A stretch of DNA of 37,324 bases from a virus. Shown here piece after piece: positions 23,326 through 30,191 of this stretch. The stretch lies in IMG/VR virus record IMGVR_UViG_3300025102_000099, positions 1-37,324 of that record, one strand, 5' to 3'. The position numbers were made by a program, and so were the translations under genes. How positions within the stretch are numbered: the stretch's first letter is position 1; each line of letters starts with the position of its first letter. The notes below the pieces were generated by a model, which had not been told where the DNA came from, did no database searches, and saw only the letters and a list, made by a program, of their open reading frames with translations.

Positions 23326-23359
23326 TTTATTTTTTTAGTGTTAACATAAAATTTTTAAA
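23326..23359. repeat. Palindromic element 12 (both arms)
   Basis: TTTATT, 6 bases, core GTGTTAACAT at 23338, 6 bases, TTTAAA, in the long non-coding region. Confidence 0.75.
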
Positions 23360-23396
23360 CATATTACTTGCTCTTGATATTGTTCTTGCTCATGTG

Positions 23397-23430
23397 ATTA
23401 AATTTTTAGTGTTAACATTTCAATTTTAAA
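23397..23430. repeat. Palindromic element 13 (both arms)
   Basis: ATTAAA, 6 bases, core GTGTTAACAT at 23409, 6 bases, TTTAAA. Its core lies 71 bases from that of element 12. Confidence 0.7.
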
Positions 23431-23521
23431 CACGGCATAGATTAAAATAATAGTAAATAGTAAAACGTAAAATATAAATAAAATAAAAGTTGACTTTCTA
23501 AAATATTACTAAATAAAAATC

Positions 23522-23580
23522 CTCTGTAAGTCATTGATTTTACGTGGCTCGAAATCATGCCCATTTTGACGTTTTTACAA
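23522..23580 (+). repeat. Repeat unit A (CTGTAAG ... TTTTGACGTTTTTACAA)
   Basis: It starts CTGTAAG, contains TGATTT/AAATCA as an internal hairpin, includes GGCTC, and ends CATTTTGACGTTTTTACAA. Unit B repeats the start, GGCTC and the end. TGTAA at the start is complementary to TTACA at the end. Confidence 0.5.
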
Positions 23581-23615
23581 TGTCCCGTGTATGATTATAC
23601 CTTAAAGGTTGTTAT

Positions 23616-23657
23616 CTTCTGTAAGCTCCTTATCGGCTCATTTTTGACGTTTTACAA
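23616..23657 (+). repeat. Repeat unit B, shorter copy of unit A
   Basis: CTTCTGTAAG, then CGGCTCATTTTTGACGTTTTACAA, matching both ends of unit A with a shorter centre. Such direct repeats beside a parS site could be iteron-like sites. Confidence 0.45.
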
Positions 23658-23742
23658 AAGTCAAGCATTATTTAATTTAATTTCAATATTTAAATTATTC
23701 AATACTATATATATATAGTATAAACCCGTATTCAAATAAAAA

Positions 23743-23764
23743 TAGTTAACATTTTCTTTTTAAA
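23743..23764. repeat. Palindromic element 14
   Basis: Weaker core TAGTTAACAT, 6-base spacer, TTTAAA arm four bases before the -35 of the parS promoter. Confidence 0.5.
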
Positions 23765-23768
23765 TATG

Positions 23769-23796
23769 TTGATTAAAGCGTCCAATTTGATATAAT
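23769..23796 (+). promoter_or_regulatory. Sigma70-like promoter upstream of parS
   Basis: TTGATT at 23769, 16-base spacer, perfect TATAAT at 23791. Transcription would start near 23803, so parS would sit in the untranslated leader. An operator-like element (23743-23764) ends four bases before the -35. Confidence 0.65.
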
Positions 23797-23833
23797 TTAA
23801 ATATGGATAAAGTGATTTTATTCAGTAAATAAA

Positions 23834-23849
23834 TGTTTCACGTGAAACA
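23834..23849. promoter_or_regulatory. parS: Perfect parS site (host ParB/Spo0J binding site)
   Basis: TGTTTCACGTGAAACA is the 16-bp palindrome bound by chromosomal ParB across most bacteria, matched at every position. I found no second copy and no parA or parB gene in the window. It sits between a promoter and the ribosome site of the next gene, so bound ParB could affect both partition and expression. Confidence 0.85.
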
Positions 23850-23862
23850 GGAAGAAAAAAAA

Positions 23863-24165
23863 ATGAAAACATTAAACAAAAAACATCTAAAAACTATCAA
23901 TGACCTTATTTTTACAATAAGAACTAATAATGATTGTAGAAATAATATTGATAATAAAGATGTACAGACAGATGAAGAAAAAACATTTTCTACCTATCTT
24001 TTTTGGGATACAAGGTTAGTAAGTGTGGAGCTATATGAAAATTATGGTATCGCTTTACTTAACAAGTGTACATTAGAAAATGTTATAGCAGAAAAAGAAG
24101 CAATCATTTCTCGTCATGACAGAGCATACATTAGGTGGCAGGAAGCAAAACAAAAAGTCGCATAA
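23863..24165 (+). CDS. Hypothetical 100-aa protein downstream of parS
   Basis: The ATG at 23863 follows AGGAAG by about ten bases. The in-frame ATG at 23833 begins within parS and would give an MFHVKQ N-terminus, a known annotation artefact of parS. The product is polar and helical (TLNKKHLKTINDLIFTIRTNNDCRNN.., DRAYIRWQEAKQKVA). The family is not recognised. Its expression may respond to ParB bound upstream. Confidence 0.6.
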   Translation: MKTLNKKHLKTINDLIFTIRTNNDCRNNIDNKDVQTDEEKTFSTYLFWDTRLVSVELYENYGIALLNKCTLENVIAEKEAIISRHDRAYIRWQEAKQKVA

Positions 24166-24179
24166 GGCAACAATAAACC

Positions 24180-24203
24180 GAGAGGAGAAATAAATCTCCT
24201 CTC
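24180..24203 (+). promoter_or_regulatory. Hairpin before the SprT-like gene, possible ribosome-site switch
   Basis: GAGAGGAG at 24180-24187 pairs fully with CTCCTCTC at 24196-24203. The same CTCCT arm could instead pair with AGGAG at 24209-24213, the ribosome site of the next gene. Two exclusive structures are therefore possible. Confidence 0.5.
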
Positions 24204-24221
24204 ATAACAGGAGAAGACAAA

Positions 24222-25310
24222 ATGAAAACGGCAACAAGAAAAAAAACAGAAAGAAAAAGCGATTATAAAAATTATGCTCCTTTTAACAATCCGTCTAATA
24301 AGCCGAGAGTTAAAGGGTTAAACATAATTCAATCAATCGCAGGAGAAAATGACAAGTTCAAAAAATTTCTTAATAAGAGAATTGATATGAATCTTGTTAA
24401 TGATTTTCTTGCACATTTAGAAGAAGACGGCAAATATAATCTTGCTAAATTCTTCGGACAGTTCGGGGATAAATTTTATATTAATAAAGATTATCCTCAA
24501 CATAGAAAAGATGATATTTTAATTACTAAATACGTTAGAAAATATCATAATATAGAAAACAACAAAGAAAGAGAAATATCAAAATCTAAAGTGAAAGAAT
24601 CTGAACATATTATTAGACAAAAAATAATAGATAAGATTCTCCCAATGATAGCAAAAACATTTTTAGATAAATCAACAGATACTTTTAATCCGTCTGATAT
24701 AAATGTTTCTTTATCTCATATATCAAGCAGAGGAAAATCAAAAGTTCTCGGAAATTGTTATACTAAATCATGCGACAGGCAAAACAAAAAAATGACGCAG
24801 ATACATATAAATATTGATACTCTTTATCATGATGAAGAAAAGAAAAAACTTAAATGGTCAGTAAAAAACTTTTATGATTTTTTAGAAGTTCTTATTCATG
24901 AGTTAGTTCATGCGACAGATAATTGCAAAAGCTCACACGGAAAAGAGTTCAAGAGAATTGCGAAAGCCGTTGGTCTTGATGGTATTGGTGGTAAGTCGGG
25001 TAAAGATTTTACTAGCACAAAACCAAATGACGAGTTTGATATCATGTTTAAAGATGTTATCAAAGAGGGCAAGAAATGGTTATTCACTGAATGGAATTGG
25101 GAAAGCAAGAAAAGAATTTGTAAAACAAAAACCTACAAATGCGAAACTTGTGGAAGCAGATTCTCAGTGACTAATCAAAACGCAAAGCATACAAATGTTA
25201 AATGGGAATGTAATCACGCAGGGACAGATTACGAAAATGAAGACTCTACTGAAATGGTTGAAACAACAAAACCACAAAAACCATTAGAGCCTAATCCGTT
25301 TAACAAATAA
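24222..25310 (+). CDS. SprT-like zinc metalloprotease
   Basis: 362 residues. The zinc site is LIHELVHATDN near residues 224-234 (HExxH) with a third His in SSHGKEFKRI near 240. A zinc-ribbon-like end follows (KCETCGSRF near 305 and WECNHAG near 330), the order found in SprT and Spartan proteins, which cut proteins crosslinked to DNA. The N-terminal 190 residues are basic and unrecognised, longer than in host SprT. It has AGGAG ten bases upstream and is followed by a terminator. It may remove covalent protein blocks from phage DNA before packaging, which is inferred. Confidence 0.8.
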   Translation: MKTATRKKTERKSDYKNYAPFNNPSNKPRVKGLNIIQSIAGENDKFKKFLNKRIDMNLVNDFLAHLEEDGKYNLAKFFGQFGDKFYINKDYPQHRKDDILITKYVRKYHNIENNKEREISKSKVKESEHIIRQKIIDKILPMIAKTFLDKSTDTFNPSDINVSLSHISSRGKSKVLGNCYTKSCDRQNKKMTQIHINIDTLYHDEEKKKLKWSVKNFYDFLEVLIHELVHATDNCKSSHGKEFKRIAKAVGLDGIGGKSGKDFTSTKPNDEFDIMFKDVIKEGKKWLFTEWNWESKKRICKTKTYKCETCGSRFSVTNQNAKHTNVKWECNHAGTDYENEDSTEMVETTKPQKPLEPNPFNK

Positions 25311-25326
25311 TACATAACGGAAAACT

Positions 25327-25360
25327 AAAGAGCATTATTAATTTAATGCTCTTTTTTTTT
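25327..25360 (+). terminator. Rho-independent terminator after the SprT-like gene
   Basis: AAAGAGCATTA pairs with TAATGCTCTTT over 11 bp with a six-base loop, followed directly by a T-run. It closes the rightward early transcript. Confidence 0.85.
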
Positions 25361-25362
25361 GT

Positions 25363-25396
25363 TTTAAATTTAACGTGTTAACATTTAATATTTAAA
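25363..25396. repeat. Palindromic element 15 (both arms)
   Basis: TTTAAA, 6 bases, core GTGTTAACAT at 25375, 6 bases, TTTAAA, then TACGTA. It follows the terminator at 25327-25360 directly. Confidence 0.75.
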
Positions 25397-25520
25397 TACG
25401 TATCAAGTTTTCATTGTAGTGGTCTAATAAAAAGATAAAGATTCATAAGTCGCAGAAAACCTTTTATTACTTATTCTTTAGACAGATATAACTATAAAAC
25501 ATTAATGAATTATAATTAGA

Positions 25521-25542
25521 TTGTTAACACGTAAGATTTAAA
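25521..25542. repeat. Palindromic element 16
   Basis: Core TTGTTAACAC at 25521, 6 bases, TTTAAA, then TACGTA as in element 15. Confidence 0.65.
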
Positions 25543-25769
25543 TACGTAGTGAATGAATAGTTTATAGCCACGCACTTTACCTTGAAATAAATCTTGCAGA
25601 ATAAAAAAACAATTAAACAATAACCAAAAATTATTCCATGATTACAATTCCTAGATATCAATTACACCCTCACCCCCTCTAATACATAAACACAAACACC
25701 TTCGTTCACTTCACGCTATGGTGGGAAATATAAGACCATAAGCATCTACTAATATTGTTATAAAAAAAC

Positions 25770-25799
25770 TTGATATGATGCAAAAAAAAGTGTTATATT
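25770..25799 (+). promoter_or_regulatory. Candidate late promoter for the terminase-structural operon
   Basis: TTGATA at 25770, 18-base spacer, TATATT at 25794 (or TTATAT with a 17-base spacer). Transcription would start near 25806, twenty bases before terL. The long block downstream has few other promoters visible. Confidence 0.55.
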
Positions 25800-25825
25800 T
25801 AGAAGTGGATTAGTGTGCATAAAAT

Positions 25826-27244
25826 ATGAGCCAAGAGAAAATACAAGAAATAATCACCACGCTAAAGAAACGGCACGAAGAAAACAGGCTTAATTACTAT
25901 AAACCTTATAAATTTCAAAAGAGTTTCCACGAAGCTGGAGCAGAAGCTAATCAAAGATTGCTTATGGCAGCGAATAGGGTAGGTAAGAGTTATGTGGGTG
26001 CTATGGAAATGGCAATACATTTGACGGGATTATACCCTGATTGGTGGGTAGGAAAAAAATTTTTAAAGCCCATTCGGGCTTGGGTTTGTGGTGCGTCCAA
26101 TGAAACCACAAGAGATATCTGCCAAAGCGAGTTATTTGGGCAACCTGATAATCCTAGAGATAAGGGTAAAGGTAGCATACCAAAGCACTTAATTGGCGAA
26201 ACGACTAGAAAACCCGGTGTACCAAACGCACATTCCTCCGTATTGGTTAAACATTCATCGGGTGGTTGGTCAAGAGTAGCCTTTAAAGCCTATGAAATGG
26301 GTGCTGAAAAATTTATGGGGGAGTCTATAGATTTGGTGTGGTTAGACGAAGAACCAGCACAGGATATCTATTCACAATGTATTACTCGTACCCTAGACAG
26401 ACAAGGGCAGGTTTACATGACATTTACCCCTGAATCAGGCATGACAGAGGTAGTACAGAATTTTACAACAGAATTAAGACCCAAACAGGCTTTAATATCG
26501 GCAGGTTGGGAAGACGCTAGTCATCTAACAGAAGACATGAAAGAACAGATTTTGGCAGCATTACCTCCACATGAGAGAGAAATGAGGTCTAAAGGGATTC
26601 CAACAATAGGTAGTGGACTCGTTTTCCCTATCCTAGAGGAGAGTCTAGCTTGTGAACCCTTCACTATACCAGAGCATTTCGCTAGAATCGCAGGACTAGA
26701 CTTTGGTTATGACCACCCTACAGCAGTAGCTTGGTTGGCTTGGGACAGAGACGAGGATATTGTCTACGTTTATGACTGTTATAGCATGAGTAAACAAATA
26801 CCTAGTTATCACGCAAGTCATATAAACGAAAGAGAGGGGAGTCATTATATCCCAATAGTATGGCCACATGACGGATATCAACATGATAAAGGCTCGGGCA
26901 AGACACTAGCAGAGCAATATAGGGAAGCTAGAGTCAATATGATGCCTTTTCATTTTGAAAATCCACCTGCATTGGGAGAAAATAAGGGAGGAAACTCGGT
27001 AGAACCCGGATTAATGGAAATGTTGAATCGAATGGAAACAGGAAGATTTAAGGTTTTTAATACTCTATACGATTGGTTTGGAGAGTTTCGTATGTATCAT
27101 CGTAAAGATGGTAAATTAGTAAAATTAAAAGACGATTTAATGTCGGCTACTAGATATGCAACTATGAGCCTAAGACACGCAGACACAGAAACATCAAAAT
27201 GGCACACAAAAGGCAGGTTAGGGCCTGATATATCAATAGTTTAA
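25826..27244 (+). CDS. terL: Terminase large subunit
   Basis: 472 residues. ATPase motifs: Walker A MAANRVGKS near residues 47-55 and Walker B IDLVWLDEE near 168-176, with the catalytic Glu. A coupling motif is likely at VYMTFTPESG. The nuclease domain begins IAGLDFGYDHPTAVAW near 288, the first acidic residue of the RNase H-like fold. The length and motif spacing fit podovirus large terminases. It powers DNA packaging through the portal encoded next. No clear Shine-Dalgarno site precedes the ATG. The small subunit lies far away at 13239. Confidence 0.93.
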   Translation: MSQEKIQEIITTLKKRHEENRLNYYKPYKFQKSFHEAGAEANQRLLMAANRVGKSYVGAMEMAIHLTGLYPDWWVGKKFLKPIRAWVCGASNETTRDICQSELFGQPDNPRDKGKGSIPKHLIGETTRKPGVPNAHSSVLVKHSSGGWSRVAFKAYEMGAEKFMGESIDLVWLDEEPAQDIYSQCITRTLDRQGQVYMTFTPESGMTEVVQNFTTELRPKQALISAGWEDASHLTEDMKEQILAALPPHEREMRSKGIPTIGSGLVFPILEESLACEPFTIPEHFARIAGLDFGYDHPTAVAWLAWDRDEDIVYVYDCYSMSKQIPSYHASHINEREGSHYIPIVWPHDGYQHDKGSGKTLAEQYREARVNMMPFHFENPPALGENKGGNSVEPGLMEMLNRMETGRFKVFNTLYDWFGEFRMYHRKDGKLVKLKDDLMSATRYATMSLRHADTETSKWHTKGRLGPDISIV

Positions 27245-27253
27245 AGGAAAATA

Positions 27254-29287
27254 ATGGTAAAAAAATACAAAAAAATGACCGAAGACGAATTAATTGCTAA
27301 ATTATCGTCAGAAATAGACTCATCTACTGGACATATGAGCAGCGAACTCTCACACCAACGAGAAGAAGCTATGAAATACTATCTAGGAGAGCCTTTTGGC
27401 AACGAAATTGATGGTAGGTCAGAAATAGTAACAACCGATGTAAGAGATACTATTGAATACATTATGCCTAGTCTTATGCGTATATTTACAACGCATAACA
27501 ATATAGCTGAATTTGAGCCACAAGGCCCTGAAGACATAGAAATGGCTAAACAGGCTACTGACTATGTTAATTATGTCTTTAACAAGCAAAATAACGGCTT
27601 TAAGGTCTTATATGACGCTTTTAAAGACGCATTAATAAGCAAAACAGGAATAGTTAAGCATTATTGGGAAGAAAACAAAAAAATAACAACAGAAAACTAC
27701 GAAAATCTTACAGATATTGAATATCAGTCTATTTTAGCTAATGATGAGCTAGAAGTCTTAGAACATACAGAGACTCAAATAGAAAAACAACAAGTAGATG
27801 ATTTTGGCAACTTAATTAGCCCTGCTGTAGTACAACATGACGTTAAAGTTAAATGTACTAAAAATTATGGACAAGTTAAGGTAGTTTCTGTACCTCCTGA
27901 AGAATTTTTAGTATCAAGACGAGCAGTAGATTTAGAATCTGCTACTTTTGTCTGTCATAGAGTTAAAAAAACAGTATCTGATTTGATTTCTGAGGGTTAT
28001 GACAAGAACCTTGTAGATAATTTGCCTACTTATTCTCAGTCACAAGGAGAATGGGACGAAGAAAGATTGGCTAGATTTAGCTATGATGATGAAAGTATGC
28101 CTTCAGATGAGGGAACAGGTGCAACGAGAGCCGTTTGGATAGAAGAATGTTATATGCACATTGATTATAACGGAGACGGCATAGCAGAATTAAGAAAAAT
28201 TACAAAAGGTGGCAATGTAATACTAGATAATGAAGAAATAGACATGATTCCGTTTTCTACTATTTGCCCGTTGCCGATTCCTCATAAATTTTACGGAATG
28301 AGTATTGCAGACACAGTTTCTGACATACAGTTGATAAAATCTACAATAATGCGTAATCTTTTAGACAATATGTATCTAACTAATAACGCAAGATATGCAG
28401 TATTAGCAGGACAAGTAGAATTAGATGACTTATTAACATCTAGACCGGGTGGAATTGTTAGAATGAGGTCTCCTAACGCTGTTACACCACTTCCCACACC
28501 ACAAATACAACCATATGCCTTTCAAATGGTGCAATATCTAGACGGAATTAGAGAAGAAAGGTCAGGTGTATCTAAAATGTCGCAAGGATTAAACCCTGAT
28601 GTGCTTACATCTCATGTAACGTCAGGAGCTATATCAGCAGCAACAGAGTCTGCTATGCAAAGAGTAGAGTTAATAGCTCGTATGTTTGCTGAAACAGGCA
28701 TAAAAGATGTGTTTAGAAGCATTTATAACCTAGTACAAAAATACGAAGATAGAAAAAAAATTGTTTACCTTAACAACAAGTTTGTGCCTTTAGACGTTTC
28801 TCGTTGGAAAGAAAAACTTAATTGTACTGTAAATGTAGGCATTGGTAGTGGAAATCATCAATCTAAAATGCAAACAACTTCTGCAATTATGAATATTTTA
28901 CAAAAATTAATAGAAAATGGTGGAATGGGGACTATGGTAACTACAGAAAACATTTATAATACTATTTCTGAGTTTATACAGCAGTCAGGTTATTCTAATC
29001 CTGACCAATTTATAACTAATCCAGCAAATATGCCACCACCACCTCCTCCTCAACCGAGTATTGACGAAAAAATAGCTACTCAAAAAGCACAAATTGAGGT
29101 TCAGAAACTACAAATAGACACAACAATGGCTCAAGCTAAACTTAAACTAGAAAAAGATATGGCAACAGTAGAACTTGCAATAAAACAACAAGAGTTAGAA
29201 CTAAAAAAACAACAAATGGAAATAAACAAAGCAGAACTTGCTTTAGAAGCTACACAAGGAAGACCGGTAGGAATAGGCCCACAATAA
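27254..29287 (+). CDS. Portal protein
   Basis: 677 residues, directly after terL. An N-terminal acidic region is followed by SEIVTTDVRDTIEYIMPSLMRIF, a hallmark start of podovirus-type portals of the SU10/epsilon15-like groups. A central domain contains VSVPPEEFLVSRRAVDLESA and PIPHKFYGMSIADTVSDIQLIKSTIMRNLLDN. The C-terminus is a long Gln/Lys/Glu coiled coil (residues about 600-665) that may reach into the capsid as a barrel. It forms the ring through which DNA is packaged. The stop overlaps the next start (TAATG). Confidence 0.9.
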   Translation: MVKKYKKMTEDELIAKLSSEIDSSTGHMSSELSHQREEAMKYYLGEPFGNEIDGRSEIVTTDVRDTIEYIMPSLMRIFTTHNNIAEFEPQGPEDIEMAKQATDYVNYVFNKQNNGFKVLYDAFKDALISKTGIVKHYWEENKKITTENYENLTDIEYQSILANDELEVLEHTETQIEKQQVDDFGNLISPAVVQHDVKVKCTKNYGQVKVVSVPPEEFLVSRRAVDLESATFVCHRVKKTVSDLISEGYDKNLVDNLPTYSQSQGEWDEERLARFSYDDESMPSDEGTGATRAVWIEECYMHIDYNGDGIAELRKITKGGNVILDNEEIDMIPFSTICPLPIPHKFYGMSIADTVSDIQLIKSTIMRNLLDNMYLTNNARYAVLAGQVELDDLLTSRPGGIVRMRSPNAVTPLPTPQIQPYAFQMVQYLDGIREERSGVSKMSQGLNPDVLTSHVTSGAISAATESAMQRVELIARMFAETGIKDVFRSIYNLVQKYEDRKKIVYLNNKFVPLDVSRWKEKLNCTVNVGIGSGNHQSKMQTTSAIMNILQKLIENGGMGTMVTTENIYNTISEFIQQSGYSNPDQFITNPANMPPPPPPQPSIDEKIATQKAQIEVQKLQIDTTMAQAKLKLEKDMATVELAIKQQELELKKQQMEINKAELALEATQGRPVGIGPQ

Positions 29288-29445
29288 TGAACAGATTTAA
29301 ACAAAGAGTAAACAGTAAAGCAGAGTACAACAGATTATTTAGCAATATGGTTAGAAAATTAAGGAGTCAAGGGTTGTCTCAGAACGATGCAGTTGCAAAA
29401 GCATTTACTACATTAGGTAAAAAAGCAACTGGCAGACGAGCATGA
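29287..29445 (+). CDS. Small basic protein (52 aa)
   Basis: A short ORF coupled to the portal stop and to the next gene (ATGA). The product is MNRFKQRVNSKAEYNRLFSNMVRKL.. ending ATGRRA. It is basic and helical. It is one of several tiny proteins between portal and scaffold; function unknown. Confidence 0.6.
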   Translation: MNRFKQRVNSKAEYNRLFSNMVRKLRSQGLSQNDAVAKAFTTLGKKATGRRA

Positions 29446-29648
29446 AAGATTTAAACGAATTAAATATAGAAATAGAGTTAATCAAGAAAGATATTAATGA
29501 TATAAAAAACAATCACTTACAGCATATTGAGAGAGATATGAGAGATGTAAAGATTGAAGTTTTTAGATTTAAATATGTTATCTGGGGAGCTTTAGTTATA
29601 TTTATATTAATGACAGATAAATTTACAGAACTAATGAGGTTATTATAA
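29442..29648 (+). CDS. Coiled-coil protein with C-terminal membrane helix (68 aa), XhlA-like
   Basis: A charged helix (LNIEIELIKKDINDIKNNHLQHIERDMRDVK) is followed by a membrane segment (YVIWGALVIFILMTDKF) near the C-terminus. This topology resembles the XhlA-type holin partner of other phages. No endolysin neighbour is present, so the role is open. Confidence 0.6.
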   Translation: MKDLNELNIEIELIKKDINDIKNNHLQHIERDMRDVKIEVFRFKYVIWGALVIFILMTDKFTELMRLL

Positions 29649-29705
29649 TGTACGGATATAAAAAACCAAAGAAAGGCAAAAAGAAAGGAAAGGGCAAATG
29701 TTAAC
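29649..29705 (+). CDS. Lysine-rich micropeptide (18 aa)
   Basis: ATG directly after the previous stop; the product is MYGYKKPKKGKKKGKGKC, more than half lysine or glycine. It overlaps the next gene by eight bases. It is very short and could be a translation relay rather than a functional peptide, but similar Lys/Gly tails occur in marine phage clusters. Confidence 0.4.
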
Positions 29706-29844
29706 TAAAAGACAAAAAGCTACTCTTGCAAAACATAAAGTTCATCATACTGCAAAGCATATGGCTTTTATGCGTAAGGAAATGAATAAAGGTAAAACAT
29801 TTACACAAGCACATAAATTAGCAATGAAAAAGGTAGGAAAATGA
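29698..29844 (+). CDS. Small basic His/Lys-rich protein (48 aa)
   Basis: The product starts MLTKRQKATLAKHKVHHTAKHM and continues with KGKTFTQAHKLAMKKVGK. This pattern recurs as a tiny protein near the portal in marine phages. It is coupled on both sides. It could bind DNA or the capsid interior; function is unknown. Confidence 0.65.
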   Translation: MLTKRQKATLAKHKVHHTAKHMAFMRKEMNKGKTFTQAHKLAMKKVGK

Positions 29845-29987
29845 GTCTATACAGAAATATAAACAAAAGAAAAAAGGCAGGAACAAGTAGAAGTAAAAAA
29901 AATTCTACAATATCAGCTAAAGCATATGCAAATATGAAAGCTGGGTTTCCTAAAAAGAAAAAAAAGAAAACAAAAAAGAAAAAATAA
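29841..29987 (+). CDS. Lysine-rich protein with polylysine tail (48 aa)
   Basis: Starts in the ATGA overlap and ends in FPKKKKKKTKKKK, 11 lysines in the last 13 residues. It resembles a charge-neutralising DNA-binding tail. The third of three successive lysine-rich products. Confidence 0.55.
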   Translation: MSLYRNINKRKKAGTSRSKKNSTISAKAYANMKAGFPKKKKKKTKKKK

Positions 29988-30191
29988 TTGAGTAAATTAA
30001 CTGAAAAATCAGAACTTACAAACACAGAATTACAACAACTTATGTTGAAATATCGCATTTCAGTAAATGAGTTACACTTGAAGACATCTATTCCTAAGAA
30101 TGATATTCATGGGTATCTCGCTGGGAGAAAAACTATAACCACTTATATAGTGGATAGAATCAACCAAATAGGAGCAGAAAATGGTAGATAA
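29988..30191 (+). CDS. Small XRE-like helix-turn-helix protein (67 aa, TTG start)
   Basis: A TTG codon directly after the previous stop is the likely start. The core ELQQLMLKYRISVNELHLKTSIPKNDIHGYLAGRKTITTYIVDRINQI has the spacing of a Cro/XRE fold, with IPKNDIHGYLAGRK as recognition region. It lies within the late operon and would be a regulator made late; it could also be a structural relative. It is one candidate to bind the GTGTTAACAC elements. Confidence 0.55.
   Translation: MSKLTEKSELTNTELQQLMLKYRISVNELHLKTSIPKNDIHGYLAGRKTITTYIVDRINQIGAENGR

Larger units (their letters stand above)
23222..23832. other. Long non-coding region: operators, repeats, promoter, next to parS
   Basis: About 610 bases without a credible gene. 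It holds three palindromic elements (23326-23359, 23397-23430, 23743-23764), a hairpin ATGATTGA/TCAATCAT at 23244-23264, two related repeat units at 23522-23580 and 23616-23657, a TATATATATATA-like run near 23706, and a promoter at 23769-23796. The parS site follows at 23834. This is the best candidate in the window for a replication or maintenance locus, which is inference. Confidence 0.45.
25361..25769. other. Non-coding region before the large terminase
   Basis: It holds two palindromic elements (25363-25396, 25521-25542) that share the extension TTTAAATACGTA, and a C-rich stretch (about 25660-25700). It also has an interrupted hairpin GCTATGGT/ACCATA at 25715-25740. A packaging (pac or cos) site could lie here beside terL; I see no direct proof. 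Confidence 0.35.

Noticed and set aside
23541-23565. tRNA-like T-arm (GTGGCTCGAAATCATGCCC)
   Set aside because: The stem does not pair and no cloverleaf could be drawn; no tRNA gene is supported in the window.
23833-23865. ATG at 23833 as gene start (MFHVKQ)
   Set aside because: The codons come from the parS palindrome; the ATG at 23863 has a proper ribosome site.
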